Positions 9,123 through 16,525 of a stretch of DNA of 64,000 bases are shown here, one piece after another. The stretch spans positions 1 to 64,000 of the forward strand of contig JAGRNT010000003.1 of NCBI GenBank assembly GCA_020440605.1, given 5' to 3'. The DNA comes from a bacterium (GTDB taxonomy: Bacteria > 4484-113 > JAFGCY01). How positions within the stretch are numbered: the first letter of the stretch is position 1; each line of letters begins with the position of its first letter. Both the position numbers and the translations under genes were made by a program. Under the pieces are notes generated by a model. The model did not search any database. It was not told where the DNA came from and saw only the letters and a list, made by a program, of their open reading frames with translations.

Positions 9123-11393
9123 GTGGAAAAGGCAACAACAGCGGCGGCGGGCACCCAGAAGAACCAGTTCGGCACCTTCGCCGGGGTCTACACGCCGTCC
9201 ATCCTCACCATCCTCGGCGCGATCATGTTCATGCGCGCCAACTTCGTCACCGGCGAGGCCGGGATCATCGGCGCGCTCTCCATCCTGCTCTTGGCCAAGG
9301 CCGTCTCCGTGCTCAGCGTGATCAGCGTCTCGGCGATCGCCACCAACATGACGGTGCGCGGCGGCGGGGCCTACTTCCTGATCTCCCGCTCGCTGGGGCC
9401 GGAGTTCGGCGGCTCGATCGGCCTCGCCTACTTCCTCGCCCAGGCGCTCTCCATCCCCTTCTACATCCTCGGCTTCACCGAGGCGATGGCCTTCGCCCTG
9501 CCGCAGTACAGCGCCTGGAGCGCGGAGATCGCCTACGCCGCCGCGGCGCTGCTCTTGGTCGTGGCCTGGGTCGGGGCCAGCTGGGCGATCCGCGTGCAGT
9601 ACGTCGTGATGGGGGCGCTGGGGCTCTCGATCCTCGCGATCTTCATAACCGGCGGCGTGCACTGGAACGAGACCACCTTCATGCACAACCTCGCGGCGAA
9701 CTACACCCTGCACGTGGTGCCGACGCCGGAGGGCAAGGAGCCGCACAACTTCTGGAGCATCTTCGCGATTTACTTCCCGGCGGTGACGGGCTTCCTGGCC
9801 GGCGTGAACATGTCGGGCGACCTGAAGGACCCCAGCCGCTCGATCCCGCGCGGATCGCTGCTGGCGGTGGGGAGCGGCTTCATCGTCTACCTGCTGATCA
9901 TCCTCGTGAACGGCGGAGCCTACGCCCGCGAGCAGCTGATCAACCAGCCGTTTGAGATCATGGGGCAGATGGCGCCGTTCGGGATGGGGGTGCTGATCGC
10001 GCTCGGGGTGGTGGCGGCCACGCTGTCCTCAGCGCTCGGCAGCTACCTCGGCGCGCCGCGCATCCTGCAGGCGGTGGCCCGCGACCGGCTGCTGCCCTTC
10101 CTGAACCCCTTCGCCGGCGGCTCGAGGAAGGGCGACGAGCCCCTGCAGGCCCTGGCGCTGACGGCCGTGATCACCTTCGGCGTGCTGTACTGGAGCTACA
10201 ACCTCGCCCAGGGGGACAGCTTCAACACCGTGGCCAGCGTGATCACGATGTTCTTCCTCTATACATACGGCACGCTGAACCTCGCGGCCTTCACCGAGGC
10301 CTTCGGGCGCAACCCGAGCTTCCGCCCGCGCTTCAAGCAGTTCCACTGGTCCACGGCGCTGCTGGGTTTCCTGGCCTGCGGCGCAATCGCCTTCGTGATC
10401 GACCCGCCGGCCGCCGTGGTCGCCGTGCTCGTGATCGGCGCGCTGTACTGGTACCTGCACCACCGCGAGCTGCGCGCGGCCTTCGGGGATGCGCGGCGCG
10501 GCTTCATCTACACGAACGTGCGCAACCAGCTGCTGCGCCTGCGCAGCATGCCGGCCGACCCCAAGAACTGGCGCCCGACGATCCTCGTATTCACCGGCAA
10601 TCCGAGCACGCGCGACTTCCTCGTGCGCTATGCCAACTGGCTGGAGAGCTCGCGCGGGATCGTGATGATCGTCAACATCCTCGTCGGTGAGGAGGGCCGG
10701 CGCGAGTTCCACCATCTGCGGGCCACGCGCCAGATCGAGGCCTACCTCGAGCAGCACAACCTGCCGGCCTTCCCGATCGCGGCCGCAGTGGACGACCTCG
10801 AGACCGGAATGGAACTCGTGCTGCAGACCGCGGGGATCGGCCCGATCCGCCCGAACCTCGTGATGCTGGGCTGGCCCTCGGAGCTGACGGACATCGCGGC
10901 CTATGTGCGGCGGCTGGAAAGCGCCACGGACAAGGGCATGAGCCTCGTGCTGATCCGCGGCAAGGTGCTGCCGCCCGTGCTCGGGCAGCGCAGCATCGAC
11001 GTCTGGTGGCGCGGGCGGCGCAACGGTTCGCTGATGATCCTGCTGGCGCATATGCTGCAGCACAGCATCGGCTGGAACTCGGCCAGGATCCGCATCCTGC
11101 GCCAGGTGCGGGATGAGGCGGAGCGCGAGCCGGCCCAGAGCGACCTGCGCGCGATCATGGAGGAGGCGCGGGTGGATGCCGAGGCCGTGGTGATCGTCAG
11201 TGATGCGCCCTTCGGCAGGGTGATGCAGCAGCACAGCGCGGAGGTGACCACGGTGCTGCTGGGCTTCCAGACGCCGGAGGATGCGGACGCCGCAGCCGGC
11301 TGGCGCGCGCAGTACGAGGAGCTGCTGGAGGGCATGCCGACCACACTGCTGGTGCAGGCCCTCGATGAGGAAGACCAGGCGCTGATGGGCTAG
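9123..11393 (+). CDS. Cation-chloride-cotransporter-like (SLC12/APC superfamily) permease
   Basis: 756 residues. The first 450 form about 12 membrane segments of the APC fold. They include the cotransporter-like stretches FAGVYTPSILTILGAIMF and RGGGAYFLISRSLGPEFGGS, which resemble animal Na-K-Cl and K-Cl cotransporters. The last 300 residues are a cytoplasmic domain of the SLC12 C-terminal type. Probable role: coupled ion or amino-acid transport; the substrate cannot be told from sequence. The GTG start follows a GATAAT box by 8 nt with no Shine-Dalgarno site, and an in-frame TAA lies at 9111, so no earlier start exists. Confidence 0.85.
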   Translation: MEKATTAAAGTQKNQFGTFAGVYTPSILTILGAIMFMRANFVTGEAGIIGALSILLLAKAVSVLSVISVSAIATNMTVRGGGAYFLISRSLGPEFGGSIGLAYFLAQALSIPFYILGFTEAMAFALPQYSAWSAEIAYAAAALLLVVAWVGASWAIRVQYVVMGALGLSILAIFITGGVHWNETTFMHNLAANYTLHVVPTPEGKEPHNFWSIFAIYFPAVTGFLAGVNMSGDLKDPSRSIPRGSLLAVGSGFIVYLLIILVNGGAYAREQLINQPFEIMGQMAPFGMGVLIALGVVAATLSSALGSYLGAPRILQAVARDRLLPFLNPFAGGSRKGDEPLQALALTAVITFGVLYWSYNLAQGDSFNTVASVITMFFLYTYGTLNLAAFTEAFGRNPSFRPRFKQFHWSTALLGFLACGAIAFVIDPPAAVVAVLVIGALYWYLHHRELRAAFGDARRGFIYTNVRNQLLRLRSMPADPKNWRPTILVFTGNPSTRDFLVRYANWLESSRGIVMIVNILVGEEGRREFHHLRATRQIEAYLEQHNLPAFPIAAAVDDLETGMELVLQTAGIGPIRPNLVMLGWPSELTDIAAYVRRLESATDKGMSLVLIRGKVLPPVLGQRSIDVWWRGRRNGSLMILLAHMLQHSIGWNSARIRILRQVRDEAEREPAQSDLRAIMEEARVDAEAVVIVSDAPFGRVMQQHSAEVTTVLLGFQTPEDADAAAGWRAQYEELLEGMPTTLLVQALDEEDQALMG

Positions 11394-11674
11394 GGGAAGG
11401 GACCGGGGACCAGGGACCGGGGATCGGGAGGAGGCCAGGCTGTAAGCCTGGCGAAGGACTTAGGAGCAGGCAAAGTTGTTAGTTATAAGTGCTTGGTTCT
11501 TAGTGGTAGCGGCGGCATGCTGCCGCCGGGATAGTTGTTAGTTGTAAGTGCATAGTTCTTAGTCTTAACGGCGGCATGCTGCCGCCTGATATTCACTGTT
11601 GAAGCTAGCGTGATGCCAATCTGAGCACAAACACAACCATGTGATTTGTATCTTTGATTCACAACACCCATTTC
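11394..11674. repeat. GGGACC words and a 59-bp tandem repeat
   Basis: GGGACCRGGGACC-type words lie at 11399-11424, then a CAGGCTGTAAGCCTG hairpin at about 11437-11451. A 59-bp unit is present twice in tandem (11475-11533 and 11534-11592). Each unit starts GTTGTTAGTT and ends in the hairpin GGCGGCATGCTGCCGCC, with changes between the units limited mostly to the middle. No gene. Confidence 0.65.
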
Positions 11675-11812
11675 ATAATTAGTGATGTGGCTAATTATTT
11701 ATTCAATGGTGCGGATTCCTATCCGGAGTAGCTCTCCCGGACCCGAATGATTGAATTGCGAAAGCAATTCAGATACTTAGCAGATATGCTTGAAGTCTGT
11801 TCTGAACAGGCT
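11675..11812. ncRNA. Possible structured RNA or structured DNA element, unidentified
   Basis: A short AT-rich stretch contains five clean stems in 135 nt: AATTAG/CTAATT (11677-11682 with 11691-11696), CGGAT/ATCCG (11712-11725), ATTCAAT/ATTGAAT enclosing it (11701-11707 with 11750-11756), GAATTGC-GAAA-GCAATTC (11753-11770, which competes with the previous stem) and CTGTTC-T-GAACAG (11797-11809). The two competing stems could form a switch. It does not match a riboswitch class I know, and the strand is unclear. Confidence 0.3.
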
Positions 11813-11959
11813 TTGTGTAATGCAGCACAGATGGACGCCTATAATCGATGACTGACTCAGGCGAGCGTCAATACAGGGATGAATGTGGCTCAATGTTCTA
11901 TCGAGTTCGCTGCCATACACTTCCGATTCACGAGTAAGTGTACGGCTCCCGGCTCAGCC
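11813..11959. other. Intergenic remainder, no feature seen
   Basis: No open frame or convincing terminator is visible between the structured element and the thioredoxin-like gene. Confidence 0.5.
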
Positions 11960-12523
11960 TTACTTCTTCGGCTTGAGGTGTGCCAGTTCCTTCGGGAGCT
12001 CCACGCCCATCTTATCCAGGGCATAAACCATCAGGTTTGAATTGAAGCTGCCAAAATCCTCGACCAGTTCCCCGCCCGGCTTGAAGATCCAGATGCGCGG
12101 GGTGCCCTTCTCGCGCATGTCCATCGTGAATTCGGTCTGGGCCACATCCGGATCCCAGAGCACCGGGGCCTGGATCCCGCGCTCGCGGATCGTGGCCAGG
12201 GCCTGCTCCTCGATCTTGTCGGCATTGATGGTGATCACGTCCACGCCGAGATCGTACTGCTGCATGTTGCGGTGCATCAGTTCCACGAAGGGCAGCTGGC
12301 GCTTGCAGTGCGGGCATTCGCTGATCCAGAAGAACAGCAGGAAGGGCCGGCCGCTGTCCGCCAGTTCCTGGAATGTCATATGCTCCTTGCCGCCGACTTC
12401 CTGCAGATCAAACTCATAGGCCGGCTCACTGCCCTGCCCGTCCTTGTCCTGCGCGAAGGCAGAAGCGGACCAGCTCATCAGGCCCAGCAGCAGCAGCAAG
12501 ACTGTCAGCTTCAGTACACGCAT
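11960..12523 (-). CDS. Exported thioredoxin-like (TlpA/AhpC-type) protein
   Basis: 187 residues with a signal peptide (about residues 1-25, ending ASAFAQ). The thioredoxin fold has a CPHC active site inside FWISECPHCKRQLPF. It probably acts outside the cytoplasmic membrane in thiol reduction, for example on apocytochromes or lipoproteins. The start is placed at the ATG at 12523 because TTGGAG lies 6 nt upstream and the signal peptide begins there; a longer frame to 12553 has no support. It is paralogous in design to the gene at 13995-14546. Confidence 0.8.
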   Translation of the reverse strand: MRVLKLTVLLLLLGLMSWSASAFAQDKDGQGSEPAYEFDLQEVGGKEHMTFQELADSGRPFLLFFWISECPHCKRQLPFVELMHRNMQQYDLGVDVITINADKIEEQALATIRERGIQAPVLWDPDVAQTEFTMDMREKGTPRIWIFKPGGELVEDFGSFNSNLMVYALDKMGVELPKELAHLKPKK

Positions 12524-12598
12524 TTCCACTCCAATAACATCGCCCGCAGGCAATTATCCATGACGTGTGGAAACCTGCCGGTATTCATTGCCGAAGGA

Positions 12599-13789
12599 TC
12601 AGGACTGACCGGGCAAGCTGGCCTGAAGCAGGCGGCGCTGTTCGGCTAGCAGCTCCAGCACCTGCTGCGCTACGCTGTCTGCACTGTCAGGGTTCAGCCG
12701 GTGCGAACCCAGCAGCTCTGGTGGCGAATCACCGGACATCCGCAGCTCCATCCTCAGCATGCAATGCTCGCCAGCCGAAGCAGAGGCAAGTTCAGGGCTG
12801 CCCGAAGTCTGCGCATTTGCCAGCTGATCCGCACCCTGCCTGGCTCCGGCTGCACCCTGCAGCATCCCGATCCCGGGCAGGGCATTGAGAGCTGCCAACT
12901 CCCCGGGGCTCAGGTCTGACTGCAGCACCACCACGAAGTCTTCGGGACGCGCCTGCTGCAGGACTGCCTGCAGTGCTTCCAGCGGATCAAGCAGCAGTAC
13001 ATGCTCCTCCCCCGCAGTGCTCCGGCCGGCATACTCCCTGCTGGCCAGCCCGGTAACCAGGAAATCCTGATCCGCAGTCCGGATCCGCACGAACTTTTCT
13101 ATTCGCTCATTCAACAGCTTTGATGGGGAAGAGGATTCATCTCCCTGCTCCAGTGGATCAGGACGGAACAACAGATTGGCGGATACGAAGGGAGTGCCAG
13201 GCAACTCATCGAGCACTGCCAGCAGCTCTGCCGGATCCAGCTGGGCTTCCCTTCCGCTGATGTTCACGGCGTCGTACTGCATGAGCAGCATTGCCCTGGC
13301 GCAGAAGCGAGAGCGCAGCAGACCCAGCTGCGGGTCAAGCTCGCTGAAGGAGCCACCGTCCAGCAGCAGGAAGTCGTCAATTGCGTTTGATCCAGCTTTG
13401 CTGCCGGAGGGGGAACTGTAAGGCAGGGAGCAAAGGAAGTCATACCCATACAGGGGAGAAAGTGGCATGAGCTCATCCCTGCCTGGCATCTGCACCGGGG
13501 CGTCTGCAGCTTCCGCAGCCTGGGGCCAGCGCAGATTCTGCTGCTGCCCGGGCTCATACTCCGTTGATTGCAAGCGGACATCCCGGACCAGTCCAGCCAG
13601 ATAAGCGGCTCGACCAGCGAGACAGGCCTCCAGCTCGTTCATTTCCGCTGGGCTGGCTGCGCAGTCACCGGCATTGGCAGACAACAGGATTGCACACTGG
13701 GCCGTATCTTCCCTGCCAGTACATGCCTGGCAGAAGAGCAGGCTCAGCAGTAGTGGGAGGCTGATCCAGTTCCTGCGGTTTGCATGCAT
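12599..13789 (-). CDS. Lipoprotein resembling a metal-less 5'-nucleotidase/phosphoesterase
   Basis: 396 residues with a lipobox (LLFCQAC) near residue 20. The body follows the layout of calcineurin-like 5'-nucleotidases: LLLDGGSFSE where those have L-D-A-G-D, MQYDAVNISGREAQL where they have a GNHE motif, then PFVSANLLF, and a late VVVLQSDLSPGE where LSH is expected. The metal ligands are thus replaced, so it is probably not a phosphatase. It sits between two exported thioredoxin-like genes and may work with them. The assignment is by pattern only. Confidence 0.55.
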   Translation of the reverse strand: MHANRRNWISLPLLLSLLFCQACTGREDTAQCAILLSANAGDCAASPAEMNELEACLAGRAAYLAGLVRDVRLQSTEYEPGQQQNLRWPQAAEAADAPVQMPGRDELMPLSPLYGYDFLCSLPYSSPSGSKAGSNAIDDFLLLDGGSFSELDPQLGLLRSRFCARAMLLMQYDAVNISGREAQLDPAELLAVLDELPGTPFVSANLLFRPDPLEQGDESSSPSKLLNERIEKFVRIRTADQDFLVTGLASREYAGRSTAGEEHVLLLDPLEALQAVLQQARPEDFVVVLQSDLSPGELAALNALPGIGMLQGAAGARQGADQLANAQTSGSPELASASAGEHCMLRMELRMSGDSPPELLGSHRLNPDSADSVAQQVLELLAEQRRLLQASLPGQS

Positions 13790-13902
13790 ACCTATCCGGG
13801 ATTATACGGTGGAGAGAGTATCAATGATGATGGCAGGCAGCGGTGCGCCCCTGGCGCAATCTGGAGAAAATGTGGCGGAGTGTGCTGCTCCGTTATGCGA
13901 TC

Positions 13903-13993
13903 GGGCTGCATCCGCCTGCGGCAGGGATGCAGCACCCATGGTCAGTCCTGCCTCCGGCGGGACTGACCTCCTTGTCATCCTTACGGATGACCT
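13903..13993. repeat. Three consecutive hairpins upstream of the lipoprotein gene
   Basis: GCTGCATCC/GGGATGCAGC (about 13907-13935), GTCAGTCC/GGGACTGAC (about 13940-13967) and GTCATCC/GGATGAC (about 13975-13991). The first two share a GCCTSCGGC loop with different paired stems. They lie just past the stop codon of the minus-strand thioredoxin-like gene and could stop or slow transcription there. Confidence 0.5.
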
Positions 13994-13994
13994 C

Positions 13995-14546
13995 CTATTT
14001 TTCGTCAGGGACGGGGATGTCCAGCAGCTTGAGCACGGCCTCGCTGTAGCCCGGTTTGTAGCCGGTGATGGTGTCGATGAATTCGCCGCCCGCGCCGAAG
14101 ACGTATGTCACGGGCGTGCCCAGTTCCTTCAGGCCGTAGCCCTTGTCCGTGCGGCGGCCATGCATGTCCCAGAGCACGGGGATCGAGAGCCCGCTCTCCG
14201 CCAGGTAGCTGCGGCAGTCACGCTCACGGTCGTCAATGTTGATGCTCACGAGGTAGAGCTCCAGCTCATGCTCGCGGATGCTGTCATTCAGTTCCTGCAC
14301 ATAGGGCATCTGCATCTTGCAGAGCTGGCAGTTCGTCAGCCACCAGACGAGCACGAAGGGCTTGTTGCTGCGGGCCAGCTCCTCAAAGCTCAGACCGCCG
14401 GCGTCATTGACATAGTCCAGGTCGAAGGCATAGTGCTCCCATTCAGGGTTGGGACGGCTCTCGCCCTCCTGCTGTGCGGAGGCAGCGCCGGCCAGGGTCA
14501 GCAGCAGCAGCAGTGCAAGCACTGCGGATTTCAGGTTAAAGCTCAT
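13995..14546 (-). CDS. Exported thioredoxin-like (TlpA-type) protein
   Basis: 183 residues with a signal peptide ending AGAASAQ. The active-site pair is in VWWLTNCQLCKMQMPY (CQLC). Later, the cis-proline loop region reads ELGTPVTYVF. Likely an extracytoplasmic thiol oxidoreductase. The ATG at 14546 overlaps the end of the rimI-like gene by 11 nt and has AGAGG 7 nt upstream, so the two are translationally coupled; a TTG at 14561 is the alternative start. Confidence 0.8.
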   Translation of the reverse strand: MSFNLKSAVLALLLLLTLAGAASAQQEGESRPNPEWEHYAFDLDYVNDAGGLSFEELARSNKPFVLVWWLTNCQLCKMQMPYVQELNDSIREHELELYLVSINIDDRERDCRSYLAESGLSIPVLWDMHGRRTDKGYGLKELGTPVTYVFGAGGEFIDTITGYKPGYSEAVLKLLDIPVPDEK

Positions 14547-15051
14547 CAGGTACCTCTTCAATATCCAGCCGGCGGGCCATGCCCTCCATGTCGCGGCAGG
14601 TCATCAGCAGCGCATCCTCCTGCGTATCCGTGTAGTAGCGCTTGCGCAGCCCCACCTGGGTGAAGCCGAGCCGCTCATACAGGCGGATCGCCGGGGCATT
14701 GCTGACCCGCACCTCCAGCACGATATAGGCGATGCCTTCCTGGATGCCCTGGAAGGCCGTATAGGCGATCAGCTGTTCCGCCACGCGCTGGCCCCGGAAC
14801 TCCTGCTTGGTGGCAATCGTGCCGATATGGGCCTCGTCGTAGATGAACCAGCTGCCGATATAGCCCACGAGTTCGTGCTGATCCTTCGTTTCTATGACAA
14901 AGAAGCGGGCGTGCCTGTTCGCATCAATGTCCGATTCATACATCGAACGCTTCCAGGGAGTGGGGAAACTGTACTGCTCGATCGCGAGCAGGGCGTCCAG
15001 GTCCTTCTCCGCCATGCGCCGGATCCTGAACTGGTCAAAGGCACCCGCCAT
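14536..15051 (-). CDS. rimI: GNAT acetyltransferase, RimI-like
   Basis: 171 residues with the GNAT fold. The acetyl-CoA loop EFRGQRVAEQLIAY lies near 83-97, followed by YIVLEVRVSNAPAIRLYERLGF, the typical motif B of RimI-type N-alpha-acetyltransferases. It probably acetylates the N-terminus of a ribosomal or other protein. It has no Shine-Dalgarno site, and a perfect TATAAT ends 6 nt before the ATG, so a leaderless mRNA is predicted. The thioredoxin-like gene downstream overlaps it. Confidence 0.82.
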   Translation of the reverse strand: MAGAFDQFRIRRMAEKDLDALLAIEQYSFPTPWKRSMYESDIDANRHARFFVIETKDQHELVGYIGSWFIYDEAHIGTIATKQEFRGQRVAEQLIAYTAFQGIQEGIAYIVLEVRVSNAPAIRLYERLGFTQVGLRKRYYTDTQEDALLMTCRDMEGMARRLDIEEVPDEL

Positions 15052-15057
15052 GCGTAA

Positions 15058-15088
15058 ATTATAGGTTCAGCGCGGCCCCGGGGCTCAA
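15058..15088 (-). promoter_or_regulatory. rimI promoter
   Basis: TATAAT at 15058-15063 on the minus strand, with TTGAGC at 15083-15088, 19 nt apart. The predicted +1 is the A of the ATG at 15051. Confidence 0.55.
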
Positions 15089-15095
15089 GCGGCGA

Positions 15096-15125
15096 TTGAC
15101 GAGTGCCGATTTACTGAAATATGAT
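15096..15125 (+). promoter_or_regulatory. Promoter of the gene upstream of the flagellins
   Basis: TTGACG (15096-15101), 18-nt spacer, TATGAT (15120-15125). The predicted +1 is at about 15132, directly before the GTG at 15133. This argues that the ATGs at 15121 and 15124 lie inside the promoter. Confidence 0.55.
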
Positions 15126-15132
15126 GGAAGCC

Positions 15133-15834
15133 GTGAAGCTCAGCCTCAACCTGCAGAACTGCGAGATTCCCGCCGGATGCGAGAACTTCGGCGAACTCGT
15201 GCAGTACATGGAGGAGAAGCGGATCCCAGGCGATGAGGTGATCACCCGGATCCTCATCGACGGCCGCGACGTGGACCGCGAGCGTGAGCTCGAGCTGGCG
15301 GAGAGTCCGCTCAGCCAGTTCGAGATCGTGGAGTTCTACTCCGCCCGCACCCTGGATCTCGCACGCCAGAGCATGCAGGATGCCACTGAGCTGCTGCCGG
15401 CCCTGGCCGCCGATCTGCCCGGGGTGGCCAGCGAACTGCGTGGTGGCAACATCAAGGACGGGCTTCTGATGTTCGACCGCTGCCTGGAGATCATCAGCCA
15501 CTACGTCAGCCTCGTGAATGCCATTGACGGAATCTACCGCCGCATCGACCCGGGCTTCCGGCTGCTGCCGAGTGCGGATGTGGCGACGGATGAGAATGAG
15601 ACGGACTTCGACATGGACAAGCTGGCACCGAGCCCCGACAATGAGCTGCGGACCTTCGCGAGCATCGAGAACCTGCGCCACAAGCTGATGAGCGTTGAGC
15701 AGGCCCAGGCCAACGGCGACAGCCTGCTGCTGGCGGACCTGGTGGAGTTCGAGATCCTGCCGATCGTGGCGATCTGGAACGAGGAACTGCCGGTGCTGAA
15801 CGGCCGCGTGCAGCGGGAGAATGCAAAAGCCTGA
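15133..15834 (+). CDS. Uncharacterised protein upstream of the flagellins; possible flagellar chaperone
   Basis: About 233 residues, acidic, mostly helical, without signal peptide or membrane segment. The C-terminal stretch DSLLLADLVEFEILPIVAIWNEEL is hydrophobic-amphipathic and recalls small proteins encoded near flagellins. A role in flagellin handling is inference from position only. The GTG at 15133 is preferred because promoter elements cover the two upstream ATG codons. A strong terminator lies downstream. Confidence 0.6.
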   Translation: MKLSLNLQNCEIPAGCENFGELVQYMEEKRIPGDEVITRILIDGRDVDRERELELAESPLSQFEIVEFYSARTLDLARQSMQDATELLPALAADLPGVASELRGGNIKDGLLMFDRCLEIISHYVSLVNAIDGIYRRIDPGFRLLPSADVATDENETDFDMDKLAPSPDNELRTFASIENLRHKLMSVEQAQANGDSLLLADLVEFEILPIVAIWNEELPVLNGRVQRENAKA

Positions 15835-15841
15835 TTCCCCT

Positions 15842-15905
15842 GCCGTCTCGCGCAAGCGCTCGACGGACTGCAGCTCAGCTCAAAGCATAGCTTCTCGCTG
15901 TCTGC
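15842..15905. repeat. Structured repeat family, copy 2 (partial)
   Basis: Hairpin CCGTC-TC-GCGC-AA-GCGC-TC-GACGG at 15843-15866, followed by CTGCAGCTCAGCTCAAAGC, the same order as in the copies near 42200 and 42270. Only the first half of the element is present. Confidence 0.7.
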
Positions 15906-15963
15906 CCGGAACATTGTTTCGTTTGCCCGATTGAACAGCCTGCAAACACGAACTTCGGAAGAT

Positions 15964-15990
15964 AAAGCGAGCCCACGGGCTCGCTTTTTG
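15964..15990 (+). terminator. Intrinsic terminator
   Basis: AAGCGAGCCC-ACG-GGCTCGCTT followed by a T run, downstream of the gene at 15133-15834. Confidence 0.85.
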
Positions 15991-16525
15991 CTTTTCGGAG
16001 CAATGAGTGGGGAGCAATGAGCTCATGTAACAACGTGCCCACCCCGCTGCGCTGATGGGTTTCTGACAACGGGTAAGCTTTTCCTTTCAAGCCGATGCAT
16101 TGCATTGCGTTGAATTAGACAGCAATTGCATAGCTGACTCATTGCTCAATCATCATTGCTCATTGCTAAGCCGGCGACAGGAGTGTCGCCGCTACTGGAA
16201 ACCACTTCCACTATTCGCACTATTGAAACTATCCAGACTTCCCATACAGCCTGCGAAGCTGCGCTTCGCGGCTCCCCCTCCGTGCGACCCGCGCCGCACC
16301 TCCGGTCCCCGGTCCCTGGTCCCCGGTCCCTGTTTTATGACCGGCCGTCGGTAAACCCCGGCTTAATTTGCGTAAAGCCAGCCGTTTTTACATCGGCCCC
16401 ACTTTCAAAAACTTTAGGCCCGCGTTAGATTTTCCCTGCGGGCAGTTCCCCTGGTTGCCTGGCAACGAGGAAGTTGCCAGTGGGGATCCCGCTATCCCTT
16501 TCGCACGTTCAAGGAGGAATGTGTA
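15991..16525. other. Upstream region of the first flagellin gene
   Basis: It holds GAGCAATGAG words (about 16010-16025) answered by CTCATTGCTC words (about 16137-16168), a CGACA/TGTCG hairpin near 16172-16187, ACTATTCGCACTATTGAAACT-like words and GGTCCCCGGTCCCTGG words near 16307-16333. No gene and no convincing sigma-28 promoter. Confidence 0.5.
16460..16479. promoter_or_regulatory. Palindrome upstream of the first flagellin gene
   Basis: TGGCAAC-N6-GTTGCCA, perfect 7-bp arms, about 47 nt before the start codon. It could be an operator or a leader hairpin. Confidence 0.35.

Noticed and set aside
10029..11234. 401-residue antisense frame in the transporter gene
   Set aside because: Histidine, arginine and valine-rich shadow of a GC-rich coding strand; the sense frame has clear family motifs.
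16073..16098. Sigma-28 promoter (TAAG-N14-GCCGATGC)
   Set aside because: Two mismatches, spacing one short, and more than 400 nt before the flagellin start; not present before the other two copies.
16454..16481. Sigma-54 promoter before flagellin 1
   Set aside because: TGGCAAC and TTGC are present, but the distance between GG and GC is 13 instead of 10; the palindrome explains the pattern better.
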